Part shown: positions 44,926-54,146 of the stretch, one piece after another | Numbering within the stretch: the stretch's first letter is position 1 | How the letters are laid out: each line of letters opens with the position of its first letter | Source of the DNA: Thermodesulfovibrionales bacterium | GTDB lineage: Bacteria > Nitrospirota > Thermodesulfovibrionia > Thermodesulfovibrionales > Dissulfurispiraceae | Assembly: GCA_020062545.1 (NCBI GenBank) | Contig: JAGUWD010000017.1 | Coordinates: 53,142 to 117,141 of the forward strand | Direction of reading: 5' to 3' | DNA: 64,000 nucleotides | The notes under the pieces: model-generated | Told to the model about the DNA's origin: nothing | What the model saw: the letters and a program-made list of their open reading frames with translations, nothing else | The model's database searches: none | Made by a program: the position numbers and the translations under genes

Positions 44926-46503
44926 TTATAGATTTATCACCTTGACATCAAGGATATTGGGGAGATTCTTTATCTCCTCCAAGATTTTTTCTGATACAGG
45001 GGAATCAATATTCACGACTGAAATAGCTCTTCCTCCTGCCTTCTCCCTACCAAAATGCATCCTGGCGATATTTATATTGTTTTTTCCTAAAAGCATTCCG
45101 ATATTGCCTATAACTCCCGGCTTGTCATTGTTATACATAAAGAGCATACTGCCTTCAGGAACTATCTCAACCGTAAAGTCATCTATCTTAACAATTCTCG
45201 GATCCCGCCTGCTGAAGAGTGTCCCAGTGACTGATAAGACCTTCTTAGGGGATTTGATCCTCATTGTTATTGCGCTCTGATAATCCCCTGCATCTGTGCT
45301 CTTTGTCTCTTTCACCTCTATTCCCCGCTCTTTTGCTATAAACGGTGCGTTTACAAAATTCACCGTTTCTTCCAGTATCGGCGTCAGTAATCCCTTGAGG
45401 GCAGCAATGGTTACTGGAGATATATTTAATTCAGAGGCGTCTCCCCTGTATTCAAGAGTGACCTCTGTGATGCCGCCGTCGAATATCTGGGACGCAAAAC
45501 TTCCTATCTTTTCAGAAAGCGTTATGTAAGGCTGTAAGACAGCCACCTGATCAGCAGGTATGGACGGGAAGTTTACAGCATTTCGGATAGTCCCATGAAC
45601 AAGATAATCCGCAATCTGCTCGGCAATCGCTATTGCCACATTTTCCTGCGCCTCCTGAGTTGATGCCCCGAGGTGCGGTGTGCATACAACCTTTTCGTGC
45701 CCGACCAATGGATTATTTTCCGGCGGCTCCTTTTCAAAGACATCCAGTGCAACGCCTGCAACCTTTCCGCTTTCGAGAGCATCGAAGATGTCTTTCTCAT
45801 TTATGATGCCGCCTCTTGCACAGTTTATGATATAGACACCATCCTTCATGGTTTTTATTGTCTTTGCATTAATAAGATTCTTGGTCTCTGTTGTTAGGGG
45901 CGTGTGTATGGTTATGAAGTCAGCCTGCTTTATGAGCTCTGCGATCTCCATTTTCCTGATGCCCATTTTTTTTGCCTTTTCTTCGCTCAAAAACGGATCA
46001 TAGGCAATCACGTTCATTCCGAGTCCCTGAGCCCTTTTTGCAACCTCTCCACCTATATTTCCGAGGCCGATGACGCCAAGGGTTTTATTGAAAAGCTCTA
46101 TACCCATGAACTTCTTTTTCTCCCACTGCCCCTTAGCCATGGAGGCATTTGCCTGAGGTATTTTTCTCGCAACAGCAAACATCATGGCAATAGTATGCTC
46201 TGCAGTTGTTATTGTGTTTCCGCCCGGTGTATTCATGACCACAATGCCCCTCTTTGAGGCAGCGGCCTTGTCCACATTATCGAGACCCGAACCTGCACGG
46301 CCTATTACTTTAAGATTTTTTGCAGCATCGATGACATCTGCTGTCACCTTTGTTGCGCTTCTTATAACAAGCGCATGATACTCTCCGATGATTGACTTCA
46401 ACTCCTCCGGTTTAAGACCTGTTTTTACATCTACATTGAGTCCTGCCTTTTTGAGGATCTCGACTCCTTTTGAAGAGATGTTGTCGCTAACAAGAACCTT
46501 CAT
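44926..46503 (-). CDS. serA: D-3-phosphoglycerate dehydrogenase (long form)
   Basis: A 525-residue SerA. I use ATG 46503 (MKVLVSDNISSKGVEIL) because AAGGAGGT lies 8 nt upstream; the frame extends 18 residues further without support. NAD-binding LGVIGLGNIGGEVAKRAQGLG is near 143, the catalytic Arg lies in INCARGGIINE near 230, and the His region is VCTPHLGASTQEAQENVA near 280. An intervening ASB domain (about 320-450) and a C-terminal ACT domain (LFMYNNDKPGVIGNIGMLLGKNNINIARMHFGR) follow. It starts serine synthesis and is probably allosterically controlled. Confidence 0.96.
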   Translation of the reverse strand: MKVLVSDNISSKGVEILKKAGLNVDVKTGLKPEELKSIIGEYHALVIRSATKVTADVIDAAKNLKVIGRAGSGLDNVDKAAASKRGIVVMNTPGGNTITTAEHTIAMMFAVARKIPQANASMAKGQWEKKKFMGIELFNKTLGVIGLGNIGGEVAKRAQGLGMNVIAYDPFLSEEKAKKMGIRKMEIAELIKQADFITIHTPLTTETKNLINAKTIKTMKDGVYIINCARGGIINEKDIFDALESGKVAGVALDVFEKEPPENNPLVGHEKVVCTPHLGASTQEAQENVAIAIAEQIADYLVHGTIRNAVNFPSIPADQVAVLQPYITLSEKIGSFASQIFDGGITEVTLEYRGDASELNISPVTIAALKGLLTPILEETVNFVNAPFIAKERGIEVKETKSTDAGDYQSAITMRIKSPKKVLSVTGTLFSRRDPRIVKIDDFTVEIVPEGSMLFMYNNDKPGVIGNIGMLLGKNNINIARMHFGREKAGGRAISVVNIDSPVSEKILEEIKNLPNILDVKVINL

Positions 46504-46570
46504 AACAAATACCTCCTTTTTATTTAGCTCCTCATAACAGAGTGAGCGGTATAGCAAAATTAATTATAGC

Positions 46571-46697
46571 AGGTAATATAGGGTATTAGAGCGACTTCGG
46601 CAGCCCAAGCGTAACATGGATGTTTAAGCGGGCTGCGTAGCTTCGGAGGAAGGCCGGATGCCTTCCGAGAATGAAGCGGAAATACCCTATATTACCT
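46571..46697. repeat. 127-bp element with perfect 17-bp inverted ends (copy F, distinct type)
   Basis: AGGTAATATAGGGTATT (46571-46587) is the exact reverse complement of AATACCCTATATTACCT (46681-46697). Inside are two more hairpins: GCAGCCC (46601) with GGGCTGC (46630), enclosing GTAACATGGATGTTTA, and GGAAGGC/GCCTTCC around 46650-46666. It fills the gap between the aminotransferase stop and the serA start. No ORF is present. It could be a structured RNA, a 3'-end signal or a MITE. Confidence 0.65.
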
Positions 46698-46708
46698 GTT
46701 GTTTATCT

Positions 46709-47848
46709 TTATGCCATCAACAATTCCTGCGCCTTTGCAACTCCTGTCCCTAACTTAACAGGATGGCCGAGCTGCTTCAGCACCATTTCCAGCGCTGCGA
46801 TACCTGTAATTATATCGAATGTATCAGCATAGCCGAGGTGTGCGAGTCTGAATATCTTGCCCTTTGCTCTGTCCTGTCCGCCTGCACCTGTGATGCCGTA
46901 TTTTTCACGCAATGTTTTATAAACCAATTGTCCATCGATTCCATCAGGCATTTCGATGGCAGTGACAGAGTTGCTCGGCGATTCTTTGGAATATATACCG
47001 AGACCAAGAGCCTTCACTGCTTCTCTTGTTGCATTGGCGAGCCTTGCATGTCTCTTGAATACATTTTCAAGTCCTTCCTTCTGCAATATCTTCATTGCCT
47101 CATTTAGTCCTATAATCAATGTAACCGCTGATGTGAAGTTTGTCTGGTTCTTTGCCAGATTTTCCCTCTCCTTCTTGAAATTGAAATAAAACCTCGGCAT
47201 CTTTGATGTCTCATTCTTCTTCCATGCCTTTTCGCTCACGCTCACAAAGGCAAGGCCCGGAGGAAGCATCAATCCCTTCTGTGAGCCTCCAACCATTATG
47301 TCAATGCCCCATTCATCTGTTCTTATATCCTGCGCAACGAGTGCGCTTATTGCATCAACAACGAAGAGGGTATCAGGATAATTCTTTATTACCTTTCCGA
47401 GTCCCTCGATATCGTGATAGACACCAGTTGATGTCTCTGTTGCCTGAACAAAGACTGCCTTAATCTCGGGATCTTTTTTTAACGCAGCTTCAACCATATC
47501 GGGTTTTATGGAATATCCCCATTCAACAACTATTTCTTCAACCTTTAATCCATAAGCCTGACATATCTTTGTCCATCTCTCGCCGAACTTTCCGCCGTTT
47601 ATTACGAGTGCCTTTTCTCCGGGATTGAAGAAGTTATTTACAGCACCTACCATTCCTCCTGTGCCTGTTGAAGCAAGTATAAGCACATCATTCTTCGTCT
47701 GAAAGAGCCACTGAAGTCCTTTTTTTGCAGAATCGAGCACAGGCAGAAAATCAGGAGACCTGTGATGTATTATGGGCATTGCCATCGAAAGCAGCACTTC
47801 AGGCGGCACAGGCGTTGGCCCGGGGGCTAAAAGGTATCTCTTTAACAT
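46709..47848 (-). CDS. Class V aminotransferase (alanine/serine-glyoxylate type)
   Basis: A 379-residue PLP enzyme. It opens YLLAPGPTPVPPEVLLSM. TGTGGMVGAVNNFF near 60 binds the cofactor phosphate, VVDAISALVAQDIRTDEWGIDIMVGGSQKGLMLPPGLAF near 172-210 holds the pyridine-binding Asp and the PLP Lys, and the C-terminal part has GITGAGGQDRAKGKIFRLAHLGYAD. Because it lies immediately upstream of serA, it may act as the phosphoserine or serine aminotransferase of the pathway, as such enzymes do in several anaerobes without SerC. That role is inference. Confidence 0.88.
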   Translation of the reverse strand: MLKRYLLAPGPTPVPPEVLLSMAMPIIHHRSPDFLPVLDSAKKGLQWLFQTKNDVLILASTGTGGMVGAVNNFFNPGEKALVINGGKFGERWTKICQAYGLKVEEIVVEWGYSIKPDMVEAALKKDPEIKAVFVQATETSTGVYHDIEGLGKVIKNYPDTLFVVDAISALVAQDIRTDEWGIDIMVGGSQKGLMLPPGLAFVSVSEKAWKKNETSKMPRFYFNFKKERENLAKNQTNFTSAVTLIIGLNEAMKILQKEGLENVFKRHARLANATREAVKALGLGIYSKESPSNSVTAIEMPDGIDGQLVYKTLREKYGITGAGGQDRAKGKIFRLAHLGYADTFDIITGIAALEMVLKQLGHPVKLGTGVAKAQELLMA

Positions 47849-47909
47849 AAATCCTCCAGATTATTTTGGTTTAAAGCCGAGTATGTATAATAATACAAAC
47901 CCATTGTCT

Positions 47910-47938
47910 TTGAAAAGAGTTTCATAAAGGGGTAAAAT
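47910..47938 (+). promoter_or_regulatory. Putative promoter of the selA operon
   Basis: TTGAAA (47910-47915), 17 bp, TAAAAT (47933-47938). The selA ATG is at 47976 with AGGAG and AAAGGG between. Confidence 0.5.
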
Positions 47939-47975
47939 AGAGACAACAAAAATATTAGAGACAGGAGTAAAGGGA

Positions 47976-49370
47976 ATGAATAAACAAAAGCTCTTGGCAT
48001 CATTGCCGTCTGTTGATGAAATTCTTAAGTCCGACAAAGGATTAGAATGGCAGGAGGCATTCCCGAGACGGTATGTCCTTAAGGCGATCCGCGAGATTAT
48101 CGAAGAAAAAAGGCAGGCAATTCTCAGAGATGAATTAAAAGAGATTTTTCCTGAATCCCTGCTCCCTGATATTCAGAACAGGATAGAAAGGCTTTCCTCC
48201 TTTAGCCTCAAGCCCGTGATTAATGCAACAGGTGTTGTAATTCATACTAATTTAGGCAGGTCTGTATTGTCGGAAGAAATATTGGAAAATGTAAAAAAAG
48301 TAGCCTGCGGATATTCCAATCTTGAATATGACATTGAAAAGGGCGAAAGAGGCAAAAGATATTCGCATATCCAGAGATTATTGAATGAGATTACAGGCGC
48401 TGAGAGCAGCCTGATAGTTAATAATAATGCTGCTGCGGTTTTTGTATGCCTGACTGCCCTTGCAAAAGGAAAGGAAGTCATCGTTTCAAGGGGTGAGCTT
48501 GTGGAGATAGGCGGCTCTTTCAGGGTCCCTGATGTGATGAGCAGTAGCGGAGCAATCCTTAAAGAAGTTGGCACTACAAACAAAACCCACCTTCATGACT
48601 ATGAAAGGGCTATAAATGAAAATACAGCATTATTGCTAAAAGTGCATCAGTCCAATTTCAGGACAATTGGTTTTACAAAACAGGTCGAGATTGATGAACT
48701 TGTAACACTCGGAAGAAAGCATAATATCCCCGTCATGTTTGACCTCGGAAGCGGGTGCCTCATTGACCTTAAGCCTTACGGTGTTCATATCGAGCCGACT
48801 GTTCAGGACATTGTAAAATCTGGATGCGATATCGTCACCTTCAGCGGTGACAAATTACTTGGAGGCCCTCAAGGTGGAGTAATTGCCGGAAAGGCAGAAC
48901 TTATTGAAAAGATTAGTAAAAATCCGCTCATGAGGGCAGTGCGAATTGATAAGCTTACCCTCTCAGCATTCGAGGCAGTGCTCATGAATTATCTCGATGA
49001 AGAAAAGGCCAGAAAAGGGATCCCTACAATAAAGATGCTCTTGCAGGATGTTGGTGAAATAAAGGATAGGGCAAAGAGGATTGCATTGAGATTAAGAAGG
49101 GAAATAAAAGAAGATGTTGCAGATATAGAAGTGATGGCTGACTCATCTCAATCCGGCGGTGGTGCATTGCCTGAGATAGAATTCAAGACCTATGTTATCG
49201 CAATCAAGCCGAAAAAATTATCTGTCAATAAACTCGAAGAACGGCTTAGACGTGGCAACCCTCCGATAATAGCGAGAATAAAAGAAGACGCATTAATTAT
49301 AGATGCGAGGACAGTGAGGGATAGGGAGACTGATGTGCTGGTGAAGGGGATTTCAGGGGCATTGCTGTAA
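47976..49370 (+). CDS. selA: L-seryl-tRNA(Sec) selenium transferase
   Basis: A 464-residue SelA. The N-terminal tRNA-binding domain has LPSVDEILKSDKG. INATGVVIHTNLGRSVLSEE near 85 and VNNNAAAVFVCLTALAKGKEVIVSRGELVEIGGSFRVPDVM near 150 are strongly conserved, and the PLP Lys is in VTFSGDKLLGGPQGGVIAG near 290. It converts Ser-tRNA(Sec) to Sec-tRNA(Sec), implying selenoproteins in this organism. selB and selD, often next to it, are not here; rnhA, dgt and mutS2 follow on the same strand. Confidence 0.96.
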   Translation: MNKQKLLASLPSVDEILKSDKGLEWQEAFPRRYVLKAIREIIEEKRQAILRDELKEIFPESLLPDIQNRIERLSSFSLKPVINATGVVIHTNLGRSVLSEEILENVKKVACGYSNLEYDIEKGERGKRYSHIQRLLNEITGAESSLIVNNNAAAVFVCLTALAKGKEVIVSRGELVEIGGSFRVPDVMSSSGAILKEVGTTNKTHLHDYERAINENTALLLKVHQSNFRTIGFTKQVEIDELVTLGRKHNIPVMFDLGSGCLIDLKPYGVHIEPTVQDIVKSGCDIVTFSGDKLLGGPQGGVIAGKAELIEKISKNPLMRAVRIDKLTLSAFEAVLMNYLDEEKARKGIPTIKMLLQDVGEIKDRAKRIALRLRREIKEDVADIEVMADSSQSGGGALPEIEFKTYVIAIKPKKLSVNKLEERLRRGNPPIIARIKEDALIIDARTVRDRETDVLVKGISGALL

Positions 49371-49388
49371 TAACTAAAAAGCAACTAT

Positions 49389-49856
49389 ATGCAAAAAGAA
49401 CAGAAGCCTTATGTAGAAATCTTTGCTGATGGAGCGTGCAGCGGAAACCCCGGTGTTGGCGGCTTTGGAGCGATTTTGCGCTCTGGCGAAAAAGAAAAGG
49501 AGATATCGGGTTGCGACGAGATGACGACAAACAACAGGATGGAGCTTCTTGCAGTTATCTCTGCATTAGAGGCTCTGAAAAAACCATGCAGGATAACTGT
49601 AACGACAGATTCAAATTATGTTGTAAAAGGCATGACCGAGTGGATTCAAAGCTGGATAAAGAATAAGTGGAAAACATCACAGAAAAAAGATGTGTTGAAC
49701 AGGGATTTATGGGAAAGGCTTTTAAAGGCTTCGTCTCAGCACGAGGTCAAATGGAAATGGATAAAGGGCCACAACGGTCATCCTGAAAACGAGCGGTGCG
49801 ATGAACTCGCCAGGAAAGCGATTAAAAAATGCAGGAGGAGGATGGAAGATCAATAA
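49389..49856 (+). CDS. rnhA: Ribonuclease HI
   Basis: A 155-residue RNase HI. The catalytic set is visible: Asp in [18 protein letters not shown] near 11, Glu in [15 protein letters not shown] near 49, Asp in [12 protein letters not shown] near 71 and the late His/Asp in [19 protein letters not shown] near 125-138. The [20 protein letters not shown] basic protrusion is present, as in E. coli. It cleaves the RNA of RNA-DNA hybrids. It sits 18 bp after selA and 6 bp before the dGTPase gene. Confidence 0.96.
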   Translation: MQKEQKPYVEIFADGACSGNPGVGGFGAILRSGEKEKEISGCDEMTTNNRMELLAVISALEALKKPCRITVTTDSNYVVKGMTEWIQSWIKNKWKTSQKKDVLNRDLWERLLKASSQHEVKWKWIKGHNGHPENERCDELARKAIKKCRRRMEDQ

Positions 49857-49862
49857 AGAACA

Positions 49863-50900
49863 ATGACTATCCGCGAGCAAACAGAAGATATAGAAAAACA
49901 AATCCTTCATCCCAACGCGTGCCCGAGTTCCAAAAGCAGGGGAAGGGCAAGACCTGAGAAGGAAGATGATTTAAGGACATGTTTTCAGAGGGACAGGGAC
50001 AGGATTATCCATTCAAAGGCATTTCGCAGATTAAAGCATAAAACACAGGTTTTTCTTGCACCGAAGGGAGACCATTATAGAACAAGGCTTACCCATGTGC
50101 TTGAAGTATCACAGATAGCAAGGACAATTGCGAGGGCATTAAGGCTTAATGAAGACCTTGTTGAGGCTATTGCCCTTGGTCACGATTTAGGACACACACC
50201 TTTTGGACATGCAGGAGAGGCGATTTTAAGAGAACTACATCCAGGCGGTTTTGATCATTATAAACAGAGCCTGAGAGTCGTTGATTTTCTTGAGAAAAAT
50301 GGGCAGGGGCTTAATCTAACATATGAAGTCCGCGATGGGATTGTCAGGCACTCAAAGGGAAAGGGATTAATTGTATCCGACAATCCCAAAGACAGACCTG
50401 CAACCCTTGAAGGGCAGGTTGTCCGCATATCAGATATTGTCGCCTATGTGAACCACGACCTTGACGATGCCATAAGGGCAGGGGTTGTTAGAAGGGCGGA
50501 AGTGCCAAGGGAGATAATTAAGGTTATAGGAGAGACATATTCAAAGCGCATAGATACCATGGTGCGGGATGTCATTGAGGCAAGCAGTGCCGCAAGTCTT
50601 ACAAATATAGTTATGAGCGAGGATATATCGTTTGTTGTTTATAAACTCAGAGACTTTCTCTTCGAGAGGGTTTATGAGAGCGAGGGCATAATAAGGGAGT
50701 TCAACAAGGCAAAGGATATTCTAAAAGCCCTCTATGAGTATCACCTTGAGCATATAGACGAGGTTTTTAAGGATATTCCCCCAGAGAAAAAGCTGGACAG
50801 GCATAGAATGGTCTGCGATTTTATTGCAGGCATGACCGACAGCTTTGCCTTTATGACATATGAAAGGCTTTTCCTGCCGGAGCAGTGGAAGGTGCTTTAA
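49863..50900 (+). CDS. dgt: Deoxyguanosinetriphosphate triphosphohydrolase-like protein
   Basis: A 345-residue HD-domain dNTPase. [25 protein letters not shown] near 45, the HD motif in [21 protein letters not shown] (His near 77) and [16 protein letters not shown] near 105 form the metal site. [10 protein letters not shown] and [19 protein letters not shown] complete the family pattern. It removes triphosphate from dNTPs. Its TAA shares one base with the mutS2 ATG (TAATG), and a parS site begins at the next base. Confidence 0.94.
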   Translation: MTIREQTEDIEKQILHPNACPSSKSRGRARPEKEDDLRTCFQRDRDRIIHSKAFRRLKHKTQVFLAPKGDHYRTRLTHVLEVSQIARTIARALRLNEDLVEAIALGHDLGHTPFGHAGEAILRELHPGGFDHYKQSLRVVDFLEKNGQGLNLTYEVRDGIVRHSKGKGLIVSDNPKDRPATLEGQVVRISDIVAYVNHDLDDAIRAGVVRRAEVPREIIKVIGETYSKRIDTMVRDVIEASSAASLTNIVMSEDISFVVYKLRDFLFERVYESEGIIREFNKAKDILKALYEYHLEHIDEVFKDIPPEKKLDRHRMVCDFIAGMTDSFAFMTYERLFLPEQWKVL

Positions 50901-53269
50901 TGTTCCACGTGGAACACTCCATCGAAACTCTTGAGTTTAACAAGCTGCTCGAAGTAATCGCTGATTTTGCAAAGAGCGATGCTTCCCGAAGGGCTGTTCT
51001 ATCCATTTGTCCTCTCAACAGCATTGAGGAAATCAATAAAAGGCTGGGGCTTATAGAGGAGATAAGGCTCATGTCTCAGAGGGGTGAGCCTTTAAGCATC
51101 TCGCCATTCCCCGACATTGGACTGCTTTTGCATAAGGTGAGGCCTGAAGGTGCTGTCTTAGATCCGGTGGAGCTTTCGGGTATGATGGCCTTTTTAATCA
51201 CTGCTAATTCTATTTTGAGTCAGATCAGAGATAACACGGATCTATCTTTCCTGAATGGTCTTACCGAAGGAATGACAGGCCATCCAGAAATCATTAGGGT
51301 GCTTAAACGCTCAATAGACAGCGAAGGTAATATCCTCGACAGTGCCTCGTCTTTATTAAAGGAACTTCGGATAAGGATAAAAAGCCTCGAAAACAGGATA
51401 AGGAAGAAACTCGAAGAGATCACGAGGGATGAAAAGGTTGCTGCATTCCTTCAGGATGATTTTATAACACAGAGGTCGGGAAGATGGGTCATACCTGTAA
51501 GGATGGATTCAAAAGGTCAGGTTCAGGGTGTTGTCCATGATATATCGAGGTCCGGAGAGACTGCCTTTATAGAGCCTCTTTCTATAATAAGCCTTTCCAA
51601 TGAGCTCGAAAACCTCATTGCAGAGCAAAAGGCAGAAGAAATAAGGATTTTAAGGAGTATAAGTTCGCAGATAAGGGCTGTGGTTTCTGAAATCGATGCT
51701 GAATACAGGACGGTGGTTTACATAGATGTGCTTAACTCTATCGCACTTTTTGCAGACAGGCTTGGAATGGAGACGCCCCGGATAAATGAGCAGAATGCCG
51801 TTAATATAGTGAATGCACGGCATCCACTTTTAATGCTTGCATTTCAGAAAAGAGACATGCCTCAGCAGGTTATCCCCCTCGATGTGAAACTCGGCGGCGA
51901 TAATACAGTGATGGTGATAACAGGGCCAAATGCAGGAGGAAAGACCATTACCATAAAAACCATAGGGCTTTTGATCCTAATGGCTCTCTCGGGCATGCCC
52001 ATCCCTGCTGATTCTTTATCAAGCATTCCCTTTGTTCACAATCTGCTTGTCGATATAGGCGATCAGCAGTCCATCGAGAGTAATCTATCCACCTTTTCCG
52101 CCCATGTATCAAATATCTCTGAAATCTTGAAAAATGCAGATTCAGGAACGGTTACACTCATAGATGAACTCGGCACAGGTACAGATCCGGATGAAGGTGC
52201 TGCCCTTGCATGCGCTGTACTTAAGAAGCTTAAAAACAAAGGCGCATTGGTATTTGCAACAACACACTATACAGAGATAAAGGGTTTTGTACATAAGACA
52301 GAAGGAATGCTCAATGCCTCCATGGAATTCGATCAGAATACCCTCACGCCCTTATATAAATTGAGGGTTGGCGAGCCGGGACAGTCCTATGCCTTTGAGA
52401 CAGCAAAGAGATATGGATTGCCTGATGAAATCATTGAATCCGCAAAGGATATTTTAGGAATAAGGAAAATAGAGTTGGATACCCTGATTCATGATCTCAA
52501 TGAGAAGAGGAGGCAATATGAAAGGTCGTCCGACGAGCTTCGTCAAAAAGAGGCAGCTATAAAGGAAAAGGAAAGACATCTCAAGGAGATGATGCAGGAG
52601 GCAGAGACCCGACAAAAGGATATTCTTTCCAATGCTTACAAAGAGGCATCCGAGATTGTTTCCAATATAAAAAGGCAGATGCATGCCTTTTTAGAAGAGA
52701 TAAAGAAAAGGGATAGAGAAGGGGCAAAGGAAGTCATAAAAGAGGTTGAGGCGGTTCAGGTGTCTGTGGCAGAAAAAGTAAAGGAATATGTGAGGAGCGA
52801 GGAATTCAAATTCACTATAGACGAACTCAATGAAGGTGATATCGTTTTCATAAAATCAATAGGGCATGACGCATCAATAATTAAGATCAACCACAAGGAT
52901 AATCGTTTAAGGGTCAGGGCAGGAAGCATGGAGATGGAAGTGCCTCTGTCGGATGTCGGCTTTAAAAAAGATTTATCTGCAGAAGCAGGAAAAGGAGGCA
53001 TTCTGTTGGAAAGGCTTGATGAGGCTGCGTCTTCAGAGATTAGTATTGTTGGATTAAGGGTTGACGAAGCATTGTCAAGGCTTGAGCCGTTTCTCAATCA
53101 CGCCTCGCTTGCTGGATTTTCTGAAGTTATCATTATTCACGGAGTTGGAACAGGTATTCTTTCCAGGGCTGTGCGTGAATACCTGACAGGACACCCACTT
53201 GTAAAGGGATTCAGGAGCGGCACGCAACAGGAAGGTGGGGCAGGGGTTTCAATAGTGAGTATGAAGTGA
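50900..53269 (+). CDS. mutS2: MutS2 family ATPase/endonuclease
   Basis: A 789-residue MutS2. I use ATG 50900 ([13 protein letters not shown]), with GGAAGGTG upstream; a GTG 15 nt earlier is possible. The lever/clamp region covers about 20-310. The ATPase has Walker A GPNAGGKTITIKT near 350, TFSAHVSNISEI and Walker B ELGTGTDPDEGAALACAVL near 425. A long coiled coil (about 520-650) leads to the C-terminal Smr nuclease domain (GLRVDEALSRLEPFLNHA and IIHGVGTGILSRAVREYL). MutS2 acts on recombination intermediates or collided ribosomes. Its first codons are built from a parS site. Confidence 0.96.
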   Translation: MFHVEHSIETLEFNKLLEVIADFAKSDASRRAVLSICPLNSIEEINKRLGLIEEIRLMSQRGEPLSISPFPDIGLLLHKVRPEGAVLDPVELSGMMAFLITANSILSQIRDNTDLSFLNGLTEGMTGHPEIIRVLKRSIDSEGNILDSASSLLKELRIRIKSLENRIRKKLEEITRDEKVAAFLQDDFITQRSGRWVIPVRMDSKGQVQGVVHDISRSGETAFIEPLSIISLSNELENLIAEQKAEEIRILRSISSQIRAVVSEIDAEYRTVVYIDVLNSIALFADRLGMETPRINEQNAVNIVNARHPLLMLAFQKRDMPQQVIPLDVKLGGDNTVMVITGPNAGGKTITIKTIGLLILMALSGMPIPADSLSSIPFVHNLLVDIGDQQSIESNLSTFSAHVSNISEILKNADSGTVTLIDELGTGTDPDEGAALACAVLKKLKNKGALVFATTHYTEIKGFVHKTEGMLNASMEFDQNTLTPLYKLRVGEPGQSYAFETAKRYGLPDEIIESAKDILGIRKIELDTLIHDLNEKRRQYERSSDELRQKEAAIKEKERHLKEMMQEAETRQKDILSNAYKEASEIVSNIKRQMHAFLEEIKKRDREGAKEVIKEVEAVQVSVAEKVKEYVRSEEFKFTIDELNEGDIVFIKSIGHDASIIKINHKDNRLRVRAGSMEMEVPLSDVGFKKDLSAEAGKGGILLERLDEAASSEISIVGLRVDEALSRLEPFLNHASLAGFSEVIIIHGVGTGILSRAVREYLTGHPLVKGFRSGTQQEGGAGVSIVSMK
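50901..50916. promoter_or_regulatory. parS site 1 (overlaps the mutS2 start)
   Basis: TGTTCCACGTGGAACA is a perfect 16-bp palindrome matching the canonical bacterial parS. It begins at the second base of the mutS2 start codon, so ParB binding and spreading would cover that start. The motif encodes residues 2-6 of MutS2 (FHVEH). Confidence 0.9.
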
Positions 53270-53297
53270 TTGCCATATCCGTAACGATGGATGTCGA

Positions 53298-53480
53298 GCA
53301 TGCTTCAAAAGCCTTTACAAAGTGTTTGTCTTTTATTTATGCCGGAGATAATCTGCGCATCATCAATAAGTAATCAATGTAGTAGATGACGGATACAAGA
53401 TAGAAGTTTTAAAGTGCGGAGTTTAAAGTCTTATCGCAGCACCTGTGCTTACAAATCTGAATACAGAATCGCTCAATTTA
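53298..53480. repeat. Structured inverted-repeat element, copy D (degenerate)
   Basis: The left arm GCATGCTTCAAAAGCCTTTA (53298) resembles the copy B left arm. The right arm GTTTAAAGTCTTATCGCAGC (53421), then ACCTG and AATCGCTCAATTTA (53467), is nearly the same as the copy C right arm. The conserved core is not recognisable between them. It fills most of the gap 53270-53632 together with copy E. No gene is seen. Confidence 0.5.
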
Positions 53481-53496
53481 GGTAGATATGGATGGT

Positions 53497-53545
53497 AAAG
53501 CAGGCATGGGTGAAAAAGGGGAGGCTTTGAAGCTGTGCCTGCTTT
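53497..53545 (-). repeat. Structured inverted-repeat element, copy E (core-less)
   Basis: AAAGCAGGCA (53497-53506) pairs perfectly with TGCCTGCTTT (53536-53545). Inside, CATGGGTGA and AGGCTTTG match the arms of copy B, but the core is absent. It looks like a deletion derivative (solo hairpin) lying just before the small membrane-protein gene. Confidence 0.55.
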
Positions 53546-53632
53546 GCTTAATTGTGGGATTGCGTTTGGGCCTGCGGATGGGGTATAAATATATAACTGT
53601 TTAGCAATGTTTGCAAAAAGGAGGTGAGGGCA

Positions 53633-53851
53633 GTGGCAGAAAATACTAATGGAGTTTGCTGGACATCGATAATAATTCTGGCTGTCTTTTGCATACTGGC
53701 TGGATTCGGAGGTGGCATCACTGTTCAAAATGTGTTGAGCAGCAGTCACGCGGGCTGGGTATCTGTGGGATACGGGGTTGTTGCCGGAATATTCACAGCA
53801 ATGTCTGCTGTCATATTCAAGCAGGTTCTTTCATCCTTAAAGCAGAAATAG
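53633..53851 (+). CDS. Small membrane protein (two helices)
   Basis: A 72-residue protein (MAENTNGVCWTSIIILAV...). I choose GTG 53633 because AAGGAGGTGA lies at good spacing; a GTG 9 nt earlier overlaps that signal. Two membrane helices (about 11-29 and 43-63) are separated by TVQNVLSSSHAGW; the tail is KQVLSSLKQK. No family is recognised. It is flanked by structured repeats and closed by a strong terminator, so it is a stand-alone transcript. A TATAAATATATAACT stretch near 53583 may hold its promoter. Confidence 0.65.
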   Translation: MAENTNGVCWTSIIILAVFCILAGFGGGITVQNVLSSSHAGWVSVGYGVVAGIFTAMSAVIFKQVLSSLKQK

Positions 53852-53869
53852 ATTTTTAGTAACGGACTT

Positions 53870-53909
53870 ATAAGGGATAAGGCAGAAATTAGCCTTATCC
53901 CTTATTTTT
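53870..53909 (+). terminator. Terminator of the small membrane-protein gene
   Basis: ATAAGGGATAAGGC (53870-53883) pairs perfectly with GCCTTATCCCTTAT (53892-53905), with an 8-nt loop and a T5 run ending at 53909. Confidence 0.9.
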
Positions 53910-53915
53910 ACTGAG

Positions 53916-54114
53916 TTGAGCGATTTTATATGTCAGGCACTGCTCAAAGCCTTAAATTAGGCAAGAGGCGATAGGCGATGGGCAATAGGGAAGAAGTGAT
54001 TGTAGATAAGTGTTGGAAAATATTTCTATAGCCTAATGCCTATAGCCTGTTCGTTGCGGGGTTTAAAGTCTTTTCGCCGCACCTGACATGCATTTTAAGC
54101 ATAAAATCGCTCAA
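53916..54114. repeat. Structured inverted-repeat element, copy C (core replaced by heptads)
   Basis: Outer stem TTGAGCGATTTTAT (53916) / ATAAAATCGCTCAA (54101), then ATGTCAGG (53930) / CCTGACAT (54082), then AAAGCCTTAAA (53946) / TTTAAAGTCTTT (54062). The arms are homologous to copies A and B, but the middle is a heptad array: AGGCGAT, AGGCGAT, GGGCAAT (about 53966-53990) facing GCCTAATGCCTATAGCC (54031-54047). No gene is present in 53852-54146. Confidence 0.7.
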
Positions 54115-54146
54115 ATTAAGTATAATGAATTAGTTAATTGTAATTT

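Noticed and set aside
46571..46697. Element F as a tRNA or tRNA-like gene
   Set aside because: It has several hairpins but no T-arm sequence, acceptor/CCA or anticodon arm of the right size.
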